Positions 31,855 through 43,924 of a DNA stretch of 64,000 nt are shown piece by piece. The translations under genes and the position numbers were made by a program. Source of the stretch: Cryptomeria japonica. Taxonomy: Eukaryota; Streptophyta; Pinopsida; Cupressales; Cupressaceae. The stretch is taken from contig NC_081413.1 of assembly GCF_030272615.1 (NCBI RefSeq), forward strand, positions 605,180,709-605,244,708, written 5' to 3'. A model generated the notes under the pieces. That model had not been told where the DNA came from and did no database searches. It worked only from the letters and a program-made list of their open reading frames with translations. Each line of letters begins with the position of its first letter. Positions within the stretch are counted from its first letter, which is position 1.

Positions 31855-34800
31855 TACCTGATGAGGCCACATCATGTTCCTGATCTTGTCTTATATCCAC
31901 ATGCTCAACATGTTGAACACCCTCTAAATCCTCTGGAGTTGAAACATGAAATGTTACATTAATTACTACACCAATTGAAATTAGAAATGTTTAAAAGAAC
32001 ATGAGAGTGGTCCTCTTTACCTGATTGGGACACATCACATTCCTGATCTTGTCTAACCTAATCATGCTCTACATGCTCTAAAGTTGAAACACAAAAGGTT
32101 ACATTAATTAATACACCAATTGCAATTAAAGATGTTTAATTGTATTAATCCATACTGTGTTTTGTATAGAACAAGAATACATCTAGTATTGTGATGCACA
32201 CCATGACTTTCCTCTGCAGTTTGTGCTCCACCCTCACTAGGCTGCATTCCAATGTCATGTGCAGTATTATCATTGCTTTCCTATTTAAAACAAATAGGAA
32301 CAGAATTACTTTATGGTGGAAATTAATATTGAATAGATTATACAAGTATTAAGTTTTTAAATAAACTTCATTGAGTTTATTTACCGACATGTCGGATGTA
32401 GTGGAAGTTTTCCCATCCAACAATCTTAGGTGCTCAGCCATGGTTCCATAGCCTTGCTGGAAGGTAATCTTCCGATCCTCTAGTTTGGGCACTCTTTTTA
32501 ATTCAGAGCCCTGGATTTTTGCATAAGATCATGAATTTTTCTTCTATGGTGTGATAAAACCAAAATTGTTTGTAATTTATTATTTGGATGCAATATTTCA
32601 TTTATTGATACTTACAATTCGTGTGGCTAATTTCATATAACCACCATGATCAAGTTTGTGCTTCCCATGTTTTTCTAGTCATGTCTTTGTTGCCTTTGAT
32701 GTGTCGAGAAGCCTATGAAAAGTTTTCAATACATTAGATTATGTGAGAAAAAAGAGTAATCCGTATATAATTACATTGTTGATAGTATCACATACCTTCC
32801 ATGGCCCAGTAGTGTCTTTCCTTTTTTCTTTTTAGTCTTCTTCTTTCCATCTGACAATAGGTCCTTCCACTCCCTCTCCGGAATCATAGGGGGATTCTTG
32901 TACTTTTTTGTTTTTCTCTAAATGTGACCTACATTGGTCTCTCACATACTTTAGATAGGTACCAACTTTCTTAAGGACCTTGGTTTGGTTGAATGTGTTA
33001 TTACTGAACAACACAACTAAACGGTTAATGAGCTCATCTTTTAAATATTTATTTTAGGCATTCCACCATGTACGTATGGTGGGCCCAAAGATATCCAATG
33101 TAATATAATTTAGATGTTTATAAACAACATCATTTCCTGCAAAAAGATTATGGGATCATTAGTCTAAAAAGAGTGATCAATAAGTAAATTTCAATTGGAT
33201 TATATATATTAATAACTAAAACATTTTAAAGTACCTGGGACCTTCTCTATCTTTATGGGAATGAAATCCTTAGTCACCACATATGTGACCGGAAATGTTC
33301 CCATACTAGTAATATGTGAATATCTAGGAAATGATATTAAAACATCACCAGTACTAGTGGCCTTTGCATCCCCAGGTACATGTCGCAACTCATGTTCTGG
33401 CATGTGTTCTCTGCTAGAGGGTGCACTACCTAATGCCTGCATGTTATGTGTTGCCAATATTTCAGTTGACAATATAGGTATGGATGATGGGGTCAGATGA
33501 TGTCATGTATGTGTAGGTAGCTCAGGATTGACACTTGTACCAAGCCCTACTCCTTGGGCAGCACTCGTAGTACTCTGATTATGGCCAGCAACATCATGAT
33601 GACACAAAAAGTCTCGTAAAACTAACATATTTTAGTTCATGACATAAAAGAGTATAAAATATAAAACCATGAATGAACTTATGTTATAATTAAATATCTC
33701 ATGATAGGTGACTTGCAAGTTCCATGATGTGTTAGTCAATATTTTAACCCTTTCTCTTATCTCATCTATTTCAGGCACTATGAATAAAAACTGAATGATT
33801 TATTCATGACAATTTTTTTGGGTCTTCCTTATCATATCCAAAGGGTTTGTGAAATATGTGATGTCATCATTATATAATAGTGACTACACCTCCCTATGGA
33901 TGCTCTCCTCTACTGTTGGTACCTTTCCTCGATCATTCGACTGTGATAAGAGTTTAAAACATTATCGAAATTAACCCAATAAACTTATAAAAAAATATAA
34001 TAATTAAACATTTTTCTCATATCTAATTTGTATAATTACAATAAGGTAAACCTGTCAGGTAACAGAATATTTAGGTGTATCATGATCTGTGCTATGGGTC
34101 GGAGCCTTCCTCATATGATCAATGTCCCGTTGTGACAAAAATTAAATATAAAAAAATATTACTGAAATGAAACCAATAGAGTTATAAAAAGAGCATAATA
34201 ATAAAATGGTATATTGGAGTCATTAATTGGAGGTTGGGTAAAATGTTATATATAGTACATACCACCCCCATTGTAATTGTGCTTGTATATATGCAATTCA
34301 AATTATAATCAATTAGAAACTCTTCCTCTATAGTTATTTATTTTATCCTACATACAAATACACAGTTTCCCTCGTGTGTCTCAAATATGCAATTGAATTT
34401 CTCATTTGTTGACCCATGTCATGTATTGTCTATAAACCCTACAATATTCCCTAATTCTGTTGGACTTCTATCAATGTACATAGCCACTCCTTTATTTTTA
34501 TCCTTATCATTTAGCTATATATAATTTACTGACAGTGCATACCTATGCATACTTCGTGTATATCGAACCAACTACATCCAATCTTTGTAACTATAACAAG
34601 GTCTGACATACCTCATCAATTCAATAACTTTTTCATAACAAACCTTTATTTTGTCCATGCAAAATAGGCCCAAACCATGTAATGACAATGGTGCTATACG
34701 ATATATCCTCTTGTTGACACAAAAAATTAATCTTTATTGGAGGAACTTCCTTGGGTACCCATTGTTTTCGTAGATGTTTGTACCTCAAGGGAACCTCGAT

Positions 34801-35010
34801 ATCACCTATTCTCTCATCATCATAAGAACATGACCCCTCGTTAGCAAGAAAAAATTCCATGCGTTTACAAAATTTTCTTCTAATCTTTTGACCTCTAGTT
34901 GATCTCCCTCTTTTAGACCTACCACATGTCTCTCTTTCCTCTTCTCTTCCTGAATTTCCCTCGCTTGAGGAGGACAGATCTAAGAAATATCTATTTGGTG
35001 TTACGTGCAC
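31855..35010 (-). pseudogene. Multi-exon gene remnant resembling Ptta/En-Spm plant transposase proteins
   Basis: Minus-strand exon-like blocks separated by AT-rich introns: 34633-35010 (TPNRYFLDLSSSSEG, then acidic/basic sequence), about 34040-34130, 33720-33950, 33200-33600 (SREHMPEHELRHVPGDAK, ISFPRYSHITSMGTFPV), 32790-33130, 32650-32710, 32385-32520 and smaller ones to 31855. The middle blocks read TLDIFGPTIRTWWNA, YLKYVRDQCRSHLEKNKK, PPMIPEREWKDLLSDGKKK, KLDHGGYMKLATRI and ITFQQGYGTMAEHL. Their spacing (basic helix, NPP...W, H..GG) recalls the plant transposase Ptta/En/Spm domain of CACTA-linked proteins. Stops (TAG, TGA, TAA) and frameshifts break it. The assignment is by resemblance only. 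Confidence 0.45.
31865..32095 (-). repeat. Duplicated small exon in the Ptta-like remnant
   Basis: Two blocks read VEHVDIRQDQEHDVASSG (about 31865-31940) and VEHD, VRQDQECDVSQSG (about 32020-32085), each followed by the donor GTAAAGAG. Flanking intron sequence (TTGAAACAYAAAWGGTTACATTAATTA, then CACCAATTG) is duplicated with them, so a segment of about 150 bp containing an exon has been tandemly copied. Confidence 0.6.
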
Positions 35011-35244
35011 TCCATTGAATGAGACAGACAGTTAGTGAAAATTTCTTGAGGTTTTTCATGGTCTATCAAGATGTAGGCAAGTATAACTATTTAAGATTAC
35101 ATTTAGTTTTCCACACCCTTCAACTTCAGTTATCTTTAATGGAATTTGATTTGATTTCAAAAGGCATTGATAAAGCTAAGATTTATATCATCTTATGTTG
35201 TCTCGTGTTCTTTTTAAACTTCATGTCATCCAAGGAGGTCTTAC
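35011..35244. other. Short flank before the gypsy LTR
   Basis: A 234-bp stretch between the Ptta-like remnant and the gypsy LTR. It does not match the 3' interior of the gypsy element (59240-59418), which supports 35245 as a true outer edge. No feature recognised. Confidence 0.5.
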
Positions 35245-36025
35245 TGTTACCTCATTATTTGTTTTGAACCAAATAATGTGTATTGAATTTTGTTTCCCAC
35301 TTTCAGTTTTGTCTGTCTTTAATCATGCACCTTTTGTTCCTTATGTTTCACCTTTTCTATCCCATTGAACCTACCGGTTGAACCAGTGAATCGGTTCAAG
35401 GTTCAGCCGGTCCTCTTGCACGGATCGTGGCTCTGTAATATTATTTAATGAGAAATTGATAATGTGTTAAGTCGGTCTTCAACTTGAAATTTGAACCATT
35501 TGCAGATTGGTTCAAGGTTCAAGGTTCAAAGGTTTCCTTTACATTTGTTAAGGGTCTTCACTTGTTCTCGGTATTGTATTGAACTACAAGTTGAGAGTTC
35601 TTTTGTTTTTCCTCAAATTGAACTTGAATCATTTAACTCCTTGCAAGTTCATTCAAAGTTCAAATGTTCATTCCAACTTTGGCCAAGAGGAATTTAATAA
35701 CACTGAAGGTGGTGCGGCAAAAGGAATATTCTCAACATCTTATAATTTAAAATTCTAAATTTGGAAAAAAATCATGAAAGCATAAACCATTTGTGTGGAG
35801 TTGATGTGTAATTAAGAAAGTGTTAGGTTGCTATCAAATCATTGGTTATTTCACACATTCGAATAAATCATTATGAGGCGTGTGTAGATGTTGCTTAGCT
35901 ATTTACCTTTTTTGTTTAACATGTGAATTCTAAAAATTGTAAAAGTTGTAGCTGCTATTATTGAAGGAGACAAATATACCGAAGGTAATTTCAGCTCAAT
36001 TCTTCCGAGGGCTTCACATATTTCA
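35245..36025 (+). repeat. LTR of the gypsy element, first copy
   Basis: Starts TGTTACCTCATTATTTG; the copy at 59419 starts TGTTACCTTATTATTTA, and upstream sequences differ between the two sites, fixing the 5' edge. The 3' edge is less sure because similarity continues into the interior at both sites; I place it at ATTTCA before TGGTGGTAACAAGTG, which could be a primer site. The LTR contains repeated TTCAAGG and CGGTTCAA motifs near 35390 and 35510. Confidence 0.75.
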
Positions 36026-36257
36026 TGGTGGTAACAAGTGAGTTTTGATAATTTCACTTCACTATGTTATTAGTTCAGAAGGTCAGTTAGTGTAGAAGAA
36101 ATATTTAGTTTTCGAATGGAATTTTGTCATGTTTAGAAATTGTTTGATAAATGTAAAACTGGCCGAAATGAGGCTAACTCTTCCAAAACTTGGTCGCACA
36201 TCATGATTGGTTAGTATACTTCCAGAGTTGAGTGACACCTCTTTGGCCTAAGATTAC

Positions 36258-37231
36258 TTGGGATATTTCTTAGAGAGAGCTAAAAACCCTGGGGTAGATT
36301 CAATGATGGAGAGGATAGTTAGAAGTGGCCTAATTGAAGCTGCTTCTTTTCTAAATGCCACTCCTTGTCCAGATTTAGTAATAGCATGCATGAAGAGATA
36401 TGATGCTGATAGAAGGTGCATTGGAACTAGTAGTGGCGAGCTGTTAGTGGAGATTAACAGAGAGATGGTAATGGCTACAATGGGAATTCCTCATAAGGAG
36501 TCATACAAAGACTAGTCAATTGGGACCTCATATGCATTTTTCTCTGAGAAGAAAAGCACATATAGAAGCGTTATTTCAAGGAATTGGATTATGAAGATTC
36601 AAAAAGGGGGGTCCTGGTTACCTAAGCCTCTTACCAGAGAACATTTCATCACAAAGGTGCAAGATATTGTCATATTGTTAAATAGATTTAAAGGGAACTC
36701 ACACTCTTTCTATTGGGAGGATTGGATGTACTTCTATATTCGGGTGTTATTAGTAGGTGAGAAATTCCTTGACTAGGCGCAGGTTGTCACTGAAAGCCTC
36801 CATGAGCATTTCAGCAACTTTGTTGGAATGTCCAGTTTTTACATGTCTTCATATTTATTCTATATATTGGCATGTACCAGAGACTGAAAAGGATTACATA
36901 ATGAGCCTCGGGTAGATTACATGAAGGTTTATGACTATTACCCTTACCTGCAACAATAGAAATATACAGATCATTTCACTAGATGGAAGGATGTTTTCAC
37001 AAGAAGGCTTTCCTTCAAATTGCAAGGAGATATTAATAAAAGAATGTCAGTCAAGTCCATGGAGTTGATTATCATATATGGAAGCTATTTCATTCAGTTT
37101 ACTAGATTTACTTATATCCGAGTGGGTGGTTTTGAAGGTGAACCACTCAAGTTACCCAGATATGCGTTTGACAATTACGTGCTTATTGAAGTAAGAAGAC
37201 AATTGGCTCACATTGACAAAAGGTTAGGGAC
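36258..37231 (+). pseudogene. Gypsy ORF1, first part (unknown function)
   Basis: An extra ORF upstream of gag. Readable text includes FLERAKNP, SMMERIVRSGLIEAASFL, PCPDLVIACMKRYDADRRC, ELLVEINREMVMATMGIPHK and GNSHSFYWEDWMYFYIRVLL, broken by stops at about 36514 and 36775 and a few others. The homologous copy at 60340-61158 has a longer intact stretch. The frame continues after element B at 43925. I recognise no enzyme motif. The local pattern of a V-x-x-x-G-I-P site after a basic segment is shared with plant transposon-associated proteins of unknown role. Confidence 0.7.
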
Positions 37232-38021
37232 TGTTGGCAAATGCACACTCCAATGAGAAATTGTAGGTGATTGAAGGTATTGTCATTGATGGCAACCTTG
37301 CAATCATGTGATATCGGCAGGCACCGGCACTGATAGACTCAACACCGGCACACAGATCACCAGCACCAAAAAGATTGATCACCGACACCATGGCCGATAG
37401 GAATTTTGTTTAAATGTATTTTGTATTTAATTGTAAAATCTTTTGTAAGCCGACTTGGCAGATTGTAACATGAATCATATATGTATGAGATCATTATAGA
37501 TCATTTAGAAAGAATGATAGATGGAAGGATTAATGCAGACCTAATATGCGAATTGTAAGGTAGATATTGGATAAGGGTTTATGTATACTGCAGAGCTTAA
37601 ACCAGTACTGAATCTAGCATAGTAGATGCTGATCTGAAGCAGTGCAAGATATTGGATTTGAATAATCCAATTTTGTAAGTCAGTGAGACTTGTTTTGTAA
37701 CCAAGCAGTGAGCTCTAGGCACTTGACCTTCCTCCATGTGTAGGCCCCTATTGTAAATAGTAATATTCCCTTATTGGCCAATAAGAGAATATTTTGGGTC
37801 ACAAATCCCACTGAGGTTTTTCCCACACCAGTTTTCCTCATTAAAAATACTATGTTATGGTGTCTCTCTTATGTTGTGGTTATTGTTCTTATTTACTGCA
37901 TTATTTTTCGTTTATCGGTACATAGTTTTGATATGCTTTTCATGTTATAATTCAAATAAATTCTTTTACCGGTCAAATACTGATTCACCTCGCCCTCTCA
38001 GTATCTTTGGGAATCCTAAAA
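37232..38021 (+). repeat. Element B 5' LTR
   Basis: 790 bp, TGTTGGCAAATGCACAC to GGGAATCCTAAAA. It matches 43129-43919 nearly throughout. It includes CATATATGTATGAGATC (a possible TATA region) and a stretch, TTGGCCAATAAG...GGGTCACAAATC, that is also recognisable in the LTRs of element C, showing the two families are related. Confidence 0.92.
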
Positions 38022-38023
38022 AT

Positions 38024-38040
38024 TGGTATTAGAGCCTGGT
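38024..38040 (+). other. Element B primer binding site
   Basis: TGGTATTAGAGCCTGGT lies two bases inside the LTR. It matches the initiator-Met tRNA primer site of copia elements (TGGTATCAGAGC) with one transition. Confidence 0.85.
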
Positions 38041-38092
38041 CCTCTATTTTCAAAATCCTAACAGCTTGAAGAAGATCTTGACACTGGTAGAG

Positions 38093-39184
38093 ATGGAAAA
38101 ATTGAGAAAGCAATTGGAAACAACTCTTTCAGATTATGATGCAGAAAAATTGAAGAATATCAAAATTGAAGATGATCTGAAGGCTACACAGGATATTATT
38201 TGAGGACTTCAAGAAAATTTCACTATAGCAAGGAATAAGAGAATAGAACTTTGTGAAAAGATGTAGAATGATGAAGATGAAAAAGAAACTCTTAATGATC
38301 TGGTAAACAAACTGAGACAAGAAAATGGTACAATGAAGAATGAGATGCAAGATATGACTATGAGATTTTGTAAAGAAACTGAAAATCAGAAGAAGAATGA
38401 CGAGGACTTGGTTAGAAGACTGGATGATGTTGGAAATGAAAACACAAGACCTAGTCATGAAAATGATATGTTGAAGACAAATTTGATGCATACACAAAAT
38501 GACAAAACTAAACTCATGAGACAAAAAAGAATCTTGGAGAGTGAACTGGCTACTGCAAATCAACACAAGGAAAAAATCAAGAAAAGTTCAGAAGAACTTG
38601 ATGACATGCTGAAGAATCAGAAACCAAATGGTGATGCAAATGGCCTTGGATTTGAAGTTGGTGAAAGCTCTGGTACTGCAAACAATCATGATCACAGCAA
38701 ACCGGTACGACAACCTAATGCTTACAAATTTAATCAGAATGGTCATAGAGAAAATCAGTGTAGATCTAGAAATTATCAAAACACTAATACACCCATCGGT
38801 CAATGTTTTAAATGCAACAAAGTTGGTCACAATTCAGAATATTGCAGAATGAATGTAAGACGTTATGTTTGTGGAAGATTTGGACATCTATCTAGTCAAT
38901 GCAGAACACAAACCAGCATAGGATATGGGAAAGCTATTCAAAAAAATAATGTGACTTGTTATGCTTGTAACAAGATTGGACATATTGCAAAATTTTGTAG
39001 AAGCAAGATATCACCGACAAATAACAAAGAACCCAGCTTGAAAGGTAAAGAAAAAGTTGAAGAGGTAAAGAAAGAATTCTCAAAACAATGGATCAAAAAG
39101 TTAGATCAGAATGTTGATGGGAATACTCCTCCATCGGCGAAACAGAGTAACACTCCACCGGCAAGAGACTCTTCATCTAATTGA
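38093..39184 (+). pseudogene. Element B ORF1: coiled coil with zinc knuckles
   Basis: ATG at 38093 opens MEKLRKQLETTLSDYDAEKL. About 200 residues of Lys/Glu-rich heptad sequence (VNKLRQENGTMKNEMQDM, LMRQKRILESELATANQ, SSEELDDMLKNQKPNG) are followed by GLGFEVGESS, a motif common just before the knuckles of copia Gags. Then come CFKCNKVGHNSEYC, a knuckle lacking its first Cys (RYVCGRFGHLSSQC), CYACNKIGHIAKFC, and the remains of a first knuckle (GHRENQC). No capsid (UBN2) domain is present. In-frame stops: TGA near 38201 and TAG at 38264-38266. The product would bind RNA and self-associate; function as a packaging protein is inference. Confidence 0.8.
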
Positions 39185-39487
39185 AGGAAAATCCTTTGGG
39201 GGTTTAGCAACAAACTAAAAAACATGCTAATATATGCTCGGTTGATGGTGAGAAGTTGAATTACTTCTTTACCAGTAGATGAGTTAAGTTGTGACTTAAC
39301 CGACAAGCATTAAAAGTGGTAGTTGGAGAAAATAACATTATAAAGTAAGTGTTTTGGCTCTTTTTCATTCACCAAACATTCAAAGCTTTGAGAGCGCAAA
39401 AATTCCTGAGCGAAGGCATCCTTAGCGAAAAAGTGAAGTAGCTCATCCAAGCACTCATCCTTAAGGAAGATTGAGGTATTTATAACT

Positions 39488-42400
39488 ATGGCTTCCTAAT
39501 CCACTCCTGAATTTATTGCAAACCCTACTGTGATTGAGGTTATCACGCGTCCTAGACCCATATTCAAACTTGTTCCCAAAATAGCGAAGAAAGATGATAC
39601 CCTAGGTGTATTTTCTCAAATTCCTAAAGGAGTAGTTTATGCAGAGGATCCTAGGATATACATACATTGTCATATAGAGGATTTAGGAGATGAAGAAATC
39701 AAGAATATGTATAGGACTATTTTATGTGATGAATCTAGAAATATCAAACCGGAACATAAGATAGTGGAAACCCTAGGTTTTACTGAAATCCTTAGTATCC
39801 CAGATTTTCCCAAGGATGTTATAAGGATTCTGCTAAGTAGAGTGCATGGAAAATTCTTTTGGTTGGATTCAATTCATAAGATTGCAAAAGAAGTGGATAA
39901 GGTAGTAATAGGGTTACCTTCCACTGGTAGCAAGCCTGACAGAACTAAAAAGGTCTCTATTGACATAGTAATGGACCTAACCGGCACAACATTTTACAAG
40001 AGATCACTTAGAGTCAATGATGTAAAGGACATAAATGTTAGATTTATCAGTATGATTCTTGGCTATAAAGCCACACATGCAAATAGGTTAAACTCAGTAT
40101 CTAGCTTGTGTATTAAAAGTGCTTATGACTTAGTGAACAACAATTCTAAGATTGACATCTGTGAATGGCTTAAAGATGAATTGATAGACAGTCTAAAGAA
40201 GATCAAAGGAGACAAGAAAGGAACTTTTAGATTTGGAAATTTGCTTGTATGTTTGATGTTGTACATTACTAAGGAAGTACCCGGTATTGGTAGAAAAGAC
40301 TTTGGCTTTGATATACTGGTAGGAAAGCAACTATTGGATACATTAAACAACATGGGAGAAAACAGAGAGAAAAATATAAATGAACATTTTCAAGCACTAA
40401 AGGCTCGAATGAAGACAAGAATTAGGCTATCTCAGGAAATTGTAGATAAATATCAAAAGGAAATATGTTTCGTAATCAAGAAAGATGAAATCTGGATGGA
40501 GGCAGTTGTCCCTAGAACTATCTAGGTAACTGAAATGGGATATGAAACAGATGATAACATAATTGAAACTTATGCAAAAGCCCTCCTTGAAGCACCAAAG
40601 GAACCATCTGAGAAAGTCTTTGGCAATGCAGAAACAATTGAAAGAGGTATTCAGTCACATAAAAGAGTTAAGAAAGTTGAACAAATAGTGAGGAAGGGAA
40701 GTAGACAAGCTAAAGCAATTAAAGAAGATGTATTGAAGCAAACTGGTTATAAGGAAAGTGAGTTGGAAGGACTTCAACCGGAAACTCATCTTTCACCGAT
40801 TGCAACTTCTTCAGAAAGTGATATATTGGTGGTATTCAAAAGGGTAGAAAGGAAAAGAAAACCCTCACCGACACCCTCACCTACACCTAGGAGAACAAGA
40901 CAAACACAACAGGTAGTGAGGCCTCCATTTAAGAAGTTAACTCCAAAGAAGAAGGTGGTAAAACAAGACATTTCTCCACTGGACAAACTCTTAAGTGAAA
41001 TAATAGAGGATGGAAAGCTGAAAAATATTAGCAAACTATATAACACACTTTCCATTGATGAAAGAGAAAACATAGAAAATACGTAATCTTACACTTGGAC
41101 ATATACAAGAAATTTTTGATGGAAATTGTTGATGAAATACCCACTGATCTCTATAAAAGACTTAAAGCTAGAAGGTTAGCTATTGTTGAGCTGGATAAGA
41201 AAATAAAAATTGAGAAATTACTTGCAATTCACCCAGTGAACTCACCTGAAGAGATTGATCAATTAATCAATGAAGCCAATCGGACAGTATTTTCAACTGG
41301 TCACCGGCATGTAGCACCTATGGCAGGAAGAATGAATGAAATTTTTGAAGAGAATGCTGATGAATGGGACATATTATTTGTTGAAAAGGAGAAACAGGAA
41401 GAACTTAAACAACCTACTATCAGAATCTATTGAAAGGACATGGATAAGGGGAAAGGTAAGGAAGGTGGACCTTTGAACCTAAAAATAACTGATAACTTAC
41501 CCCCACCTCTTTCTGATACTCCACCGGTAGGAATTGTTGACAATCAACCAGCTACAGAGAGTATGGAGACTCCTCAAGAGGATATAAATCCTGAGTCTGA
41601 AGTTTTGTACACTATGAATATAGACACCCAAGAGGTAAACATTATGGTAGACAAAGAGACCACTGAGGACAAGAAGAAAGATGCGGCTACTGAGCCATTG
41701 ACTGCAGATGTTGAGGTTGGAGTTAGTGAGACTGTAAATATAAGCACTGAAAAACCTACAGATACAGAGAAACCGATAGAGGACACCACTGAGAAACCAT
41801 CTGAAGCACCGGTAAATGAAATTGAAAAACATTCAGAGGTAAATACAAAGAAATTGGAAGTGCATACAGAGACTACATCTGAAAAACCGGTGATTGAGAA
41901 ATAGATTGAGAAATAGGTTGATAAACATGAACACAAATAGGCTAAGGTACAAATTCAGACTGAGACACTACCACCAGCAACAACTGAAAAGCCTAAACCT
42001 TTGCTAGTAGAAATGCAAAGACAAACTGACCTACCAGAGATTGAAACAAGCAAAGTTACTACTACAATGGATAGCATGGAAATTGTGAAAACAGTTGGGC
42101 AGACATCTGGTACTTCAATGACAGAGTTCAGACCAATGAATGTGACAAAGGTATTATTAGATGCTATTAAGAAGATCACTAAGTGTAAAGCACAAGCCTA
42201 TAAGACTATTGATGACACAATTCCTATTCTTAAATTGATAGCACCCAAGTGCATTGTGGGAAGTAAAGATTCTTTAGGTCAACTAGACACATTGTCTAAA
42301 TACATCACCAGTAACATTTTGACAGTTGATCAGATAAATGAGGACACATTCAAAGAGAGAATTATTAAGGAGAAAGACAAATTCTTTGAGGAATTAGTGA

Positions 42401-42912
42401 AGAAGAATAAAGAGAAAATAGAAACCTTATTACCAGCACTAGGAGAAACAATTTTGGATTTCAAGAAACTGTATAGAGATACCTACAAAACTAATCTTTT
42501 GATAGAGAACATAGATTCGGAGATCAACAAAGCTCAAGAAGACATTAACAATATGGCTGACAATTTAATAGGATCATCAAATTCATTTTTGGAAATTAAA
42601 AAGAATATTGCAGATCTTGAAGAGAAAATAGAGAAATTAGAAAAAGAGAAAGAAAAGATAAAGGTTAAGGCAAAGGACTTAAAATGCAAACTAGGCCCAA
42701 AACTAGATTACCTCATTTCTTTGAGAAAAGAAACTTCTGAGGCTCTGGTTTCCAGACTTAAGACACCGGAAGAGAAAATGCACATACTAGCCGGTACAGT
42801 TCAAAGTACAGAAGTGGCATTACAGGATAGCAAAAGATTCAGCAATAGTCAGAATTTGGTATTGGCAGATCTTTTCCAAATTGTAACCCCCCAGTTACAA
42901 GGATCTAGGTAG
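39488..42912 (+). pseudogene. Element B ORF2: about 1,140-residue protein of unknown function
   Basis: ATG at 39488 (MAS-stop-STPEFIANP; element C has MASSSSIPEFITN at the same place). The first 350 residues look globular (DPRIYIHCHIEDLGDEEIK, RVHGKFFWLDSIHKIAK, VIGLPSTGSKPD, VMDLTGTTFYKRSLRVND, SLCIKSAYDLV, ICEWLKDELIDSLKK, FRFGNLLVCLML, VDKYQKEICFVIKKDE). Then come a basic Pro-rich stretch (RKPSPTPSPTPRRTR), an acidic Thr/Glu-rich segment, and a C-terminal coiled coil (KKNIADLEEKIEKLEKEK). Stops: TAA 39497, TAG 40523, TGA 41431 and three TAG at 41902-41940 where CAG is expected; one frameshift lies near 41088. No enzyme motif is recognised. Sirevirus env-like ORFs also combine Pro-rich and coiled-coil parts, but I see no membrane segment. 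Confidence 0.75.
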
Positions 42913-43128
42913 GAACCACACTCCACTGACAATGAATGACAACCTTTGTCATTGATGTCAAAGGGGGAGTAGTGGAAATGAGAAAAATGATCATAACAAA
43001 GACATCATCAGCTCAGGGGGAGCATACATTTTTGACAACACAGTTTTGGCAGATTCTTTTTGGACAATATTTTTGGACACTTTTTGATTTTTCTCATGGG
43101 TGTTGCCATCAATGCCAAAGGGGGAGAT

Positions 43129-43919
43129 TGTTGGAAAATGCACACTCCAATGAGAAATTGTAGGTGATTGAAGGTATTGTCATTGATGGCAACCTTGCAA
43201 TCATGTGCTACCAGCAGGCACCGACACCAGTAGACTAAACACCGGCACACGGATCACCAACACCGAAAAAGATTGATCACCAACACCATGGCCGACAGGA
43301 ATTTTATTTAAATGTATTTTGTATTTAATTCTAAAATCTTTTGTAAGCCGACTTGGTAGAGTGTAACATGACTCATATATGTATGAGATCATTTTAGATC
43401 ATTTAGAAAGAGTGATAGATGGAAGGATTAATGCAGACCTAATATGTGAATTGTAAGGCAGATATTGGATAAGAGTTTATGTATATTACAGAGCTTAAAC
43501 CAGTACTGAATCTAGCATAGTAGATGTTGATCTGAAGCAGTACAAGACACTGGATTTGTATAATCCAATTTTGTAAGTCAGTGAGACTTCTTTTGTAACT
43601 GAGAAGTGAGCTCTAGGCACTTGGCCTTCCTGCATGTGCAGGCCCCTGTTGTAAACAGTAATATTCCCTTATTGGCCAGTAAGTGAATATTGTGGGTCAC
43701 AAATCTGACCAAGGTTTTTCCCACACCGGGTTTCGTCATTAAAAATACTGTGTTATGGTGTGTCTCTTATGTTGTGGTTATTGCTCTTATTTACTGCATT
43801 ATTTTTGGTTTACCAGTACACAGTTTTGATATGTTTTTCATGTTATAATTCAAATAAATTCTTTTACCAGTCAGATACTGAATCACCCCCCACTCTAAGT
43901 ATCTTTGGGAATCCTAATA
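43129..43919 (+). repeat. Element B 3' LTR
   Basis: 791 bp from TGTTGGAAAATGCACAC to GAATCCTAATA, preceded by the polypurine tract AAAGGGGGAGAT and followed by the target-site duplication GGGAC. Confidence 0.92.
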
Positions 43920-43924
43920 GGGAC

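Larger units (their letters stand above)
37232..43919 (+). mobile_element. Element B: non-autonomous Sirevirus-like LTR element
   Basis: Flanked by a perfect 5-bp target-site duplication GGGAC (37227-37231 and 43920-43924). LTRs of 790 and 791 bp start TGTTGG and end CCTAAAA or CCTAATA. TGGTATTAGAGCC at 38024 is an initiator-Met-type primer site after the spacer AT. Three GGGGGAG polypurine tracts precede the 3' LTR (42959, 43015, 43117), a repeated-PPT layout known from Sireviruses. Two ORFs follow each other: coiled-coil plus zinc-knuckle (38093-39184) and a very long unknown ORF (39488-42912). No protease, RT, RNase H or integrase exists. It sits inside ORF1 of the gypsy element. Confidence 0.9.

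Noticed and set aside
38129-38566. 145-codon minus-strand frame rich in Leu, Ile and Phe
   Set aside because: Antisense of the Lys/Glu-rich coiled coil of element B ORF1; hydrophobic only because it is the complement.
37232-43919. A hidden RT, integrase or protease in element B
   Set aside because: I looked for YxDD, TDNG/GxExxN and DSG motifs in the readable frames of both ORFs and the spacers and found none.
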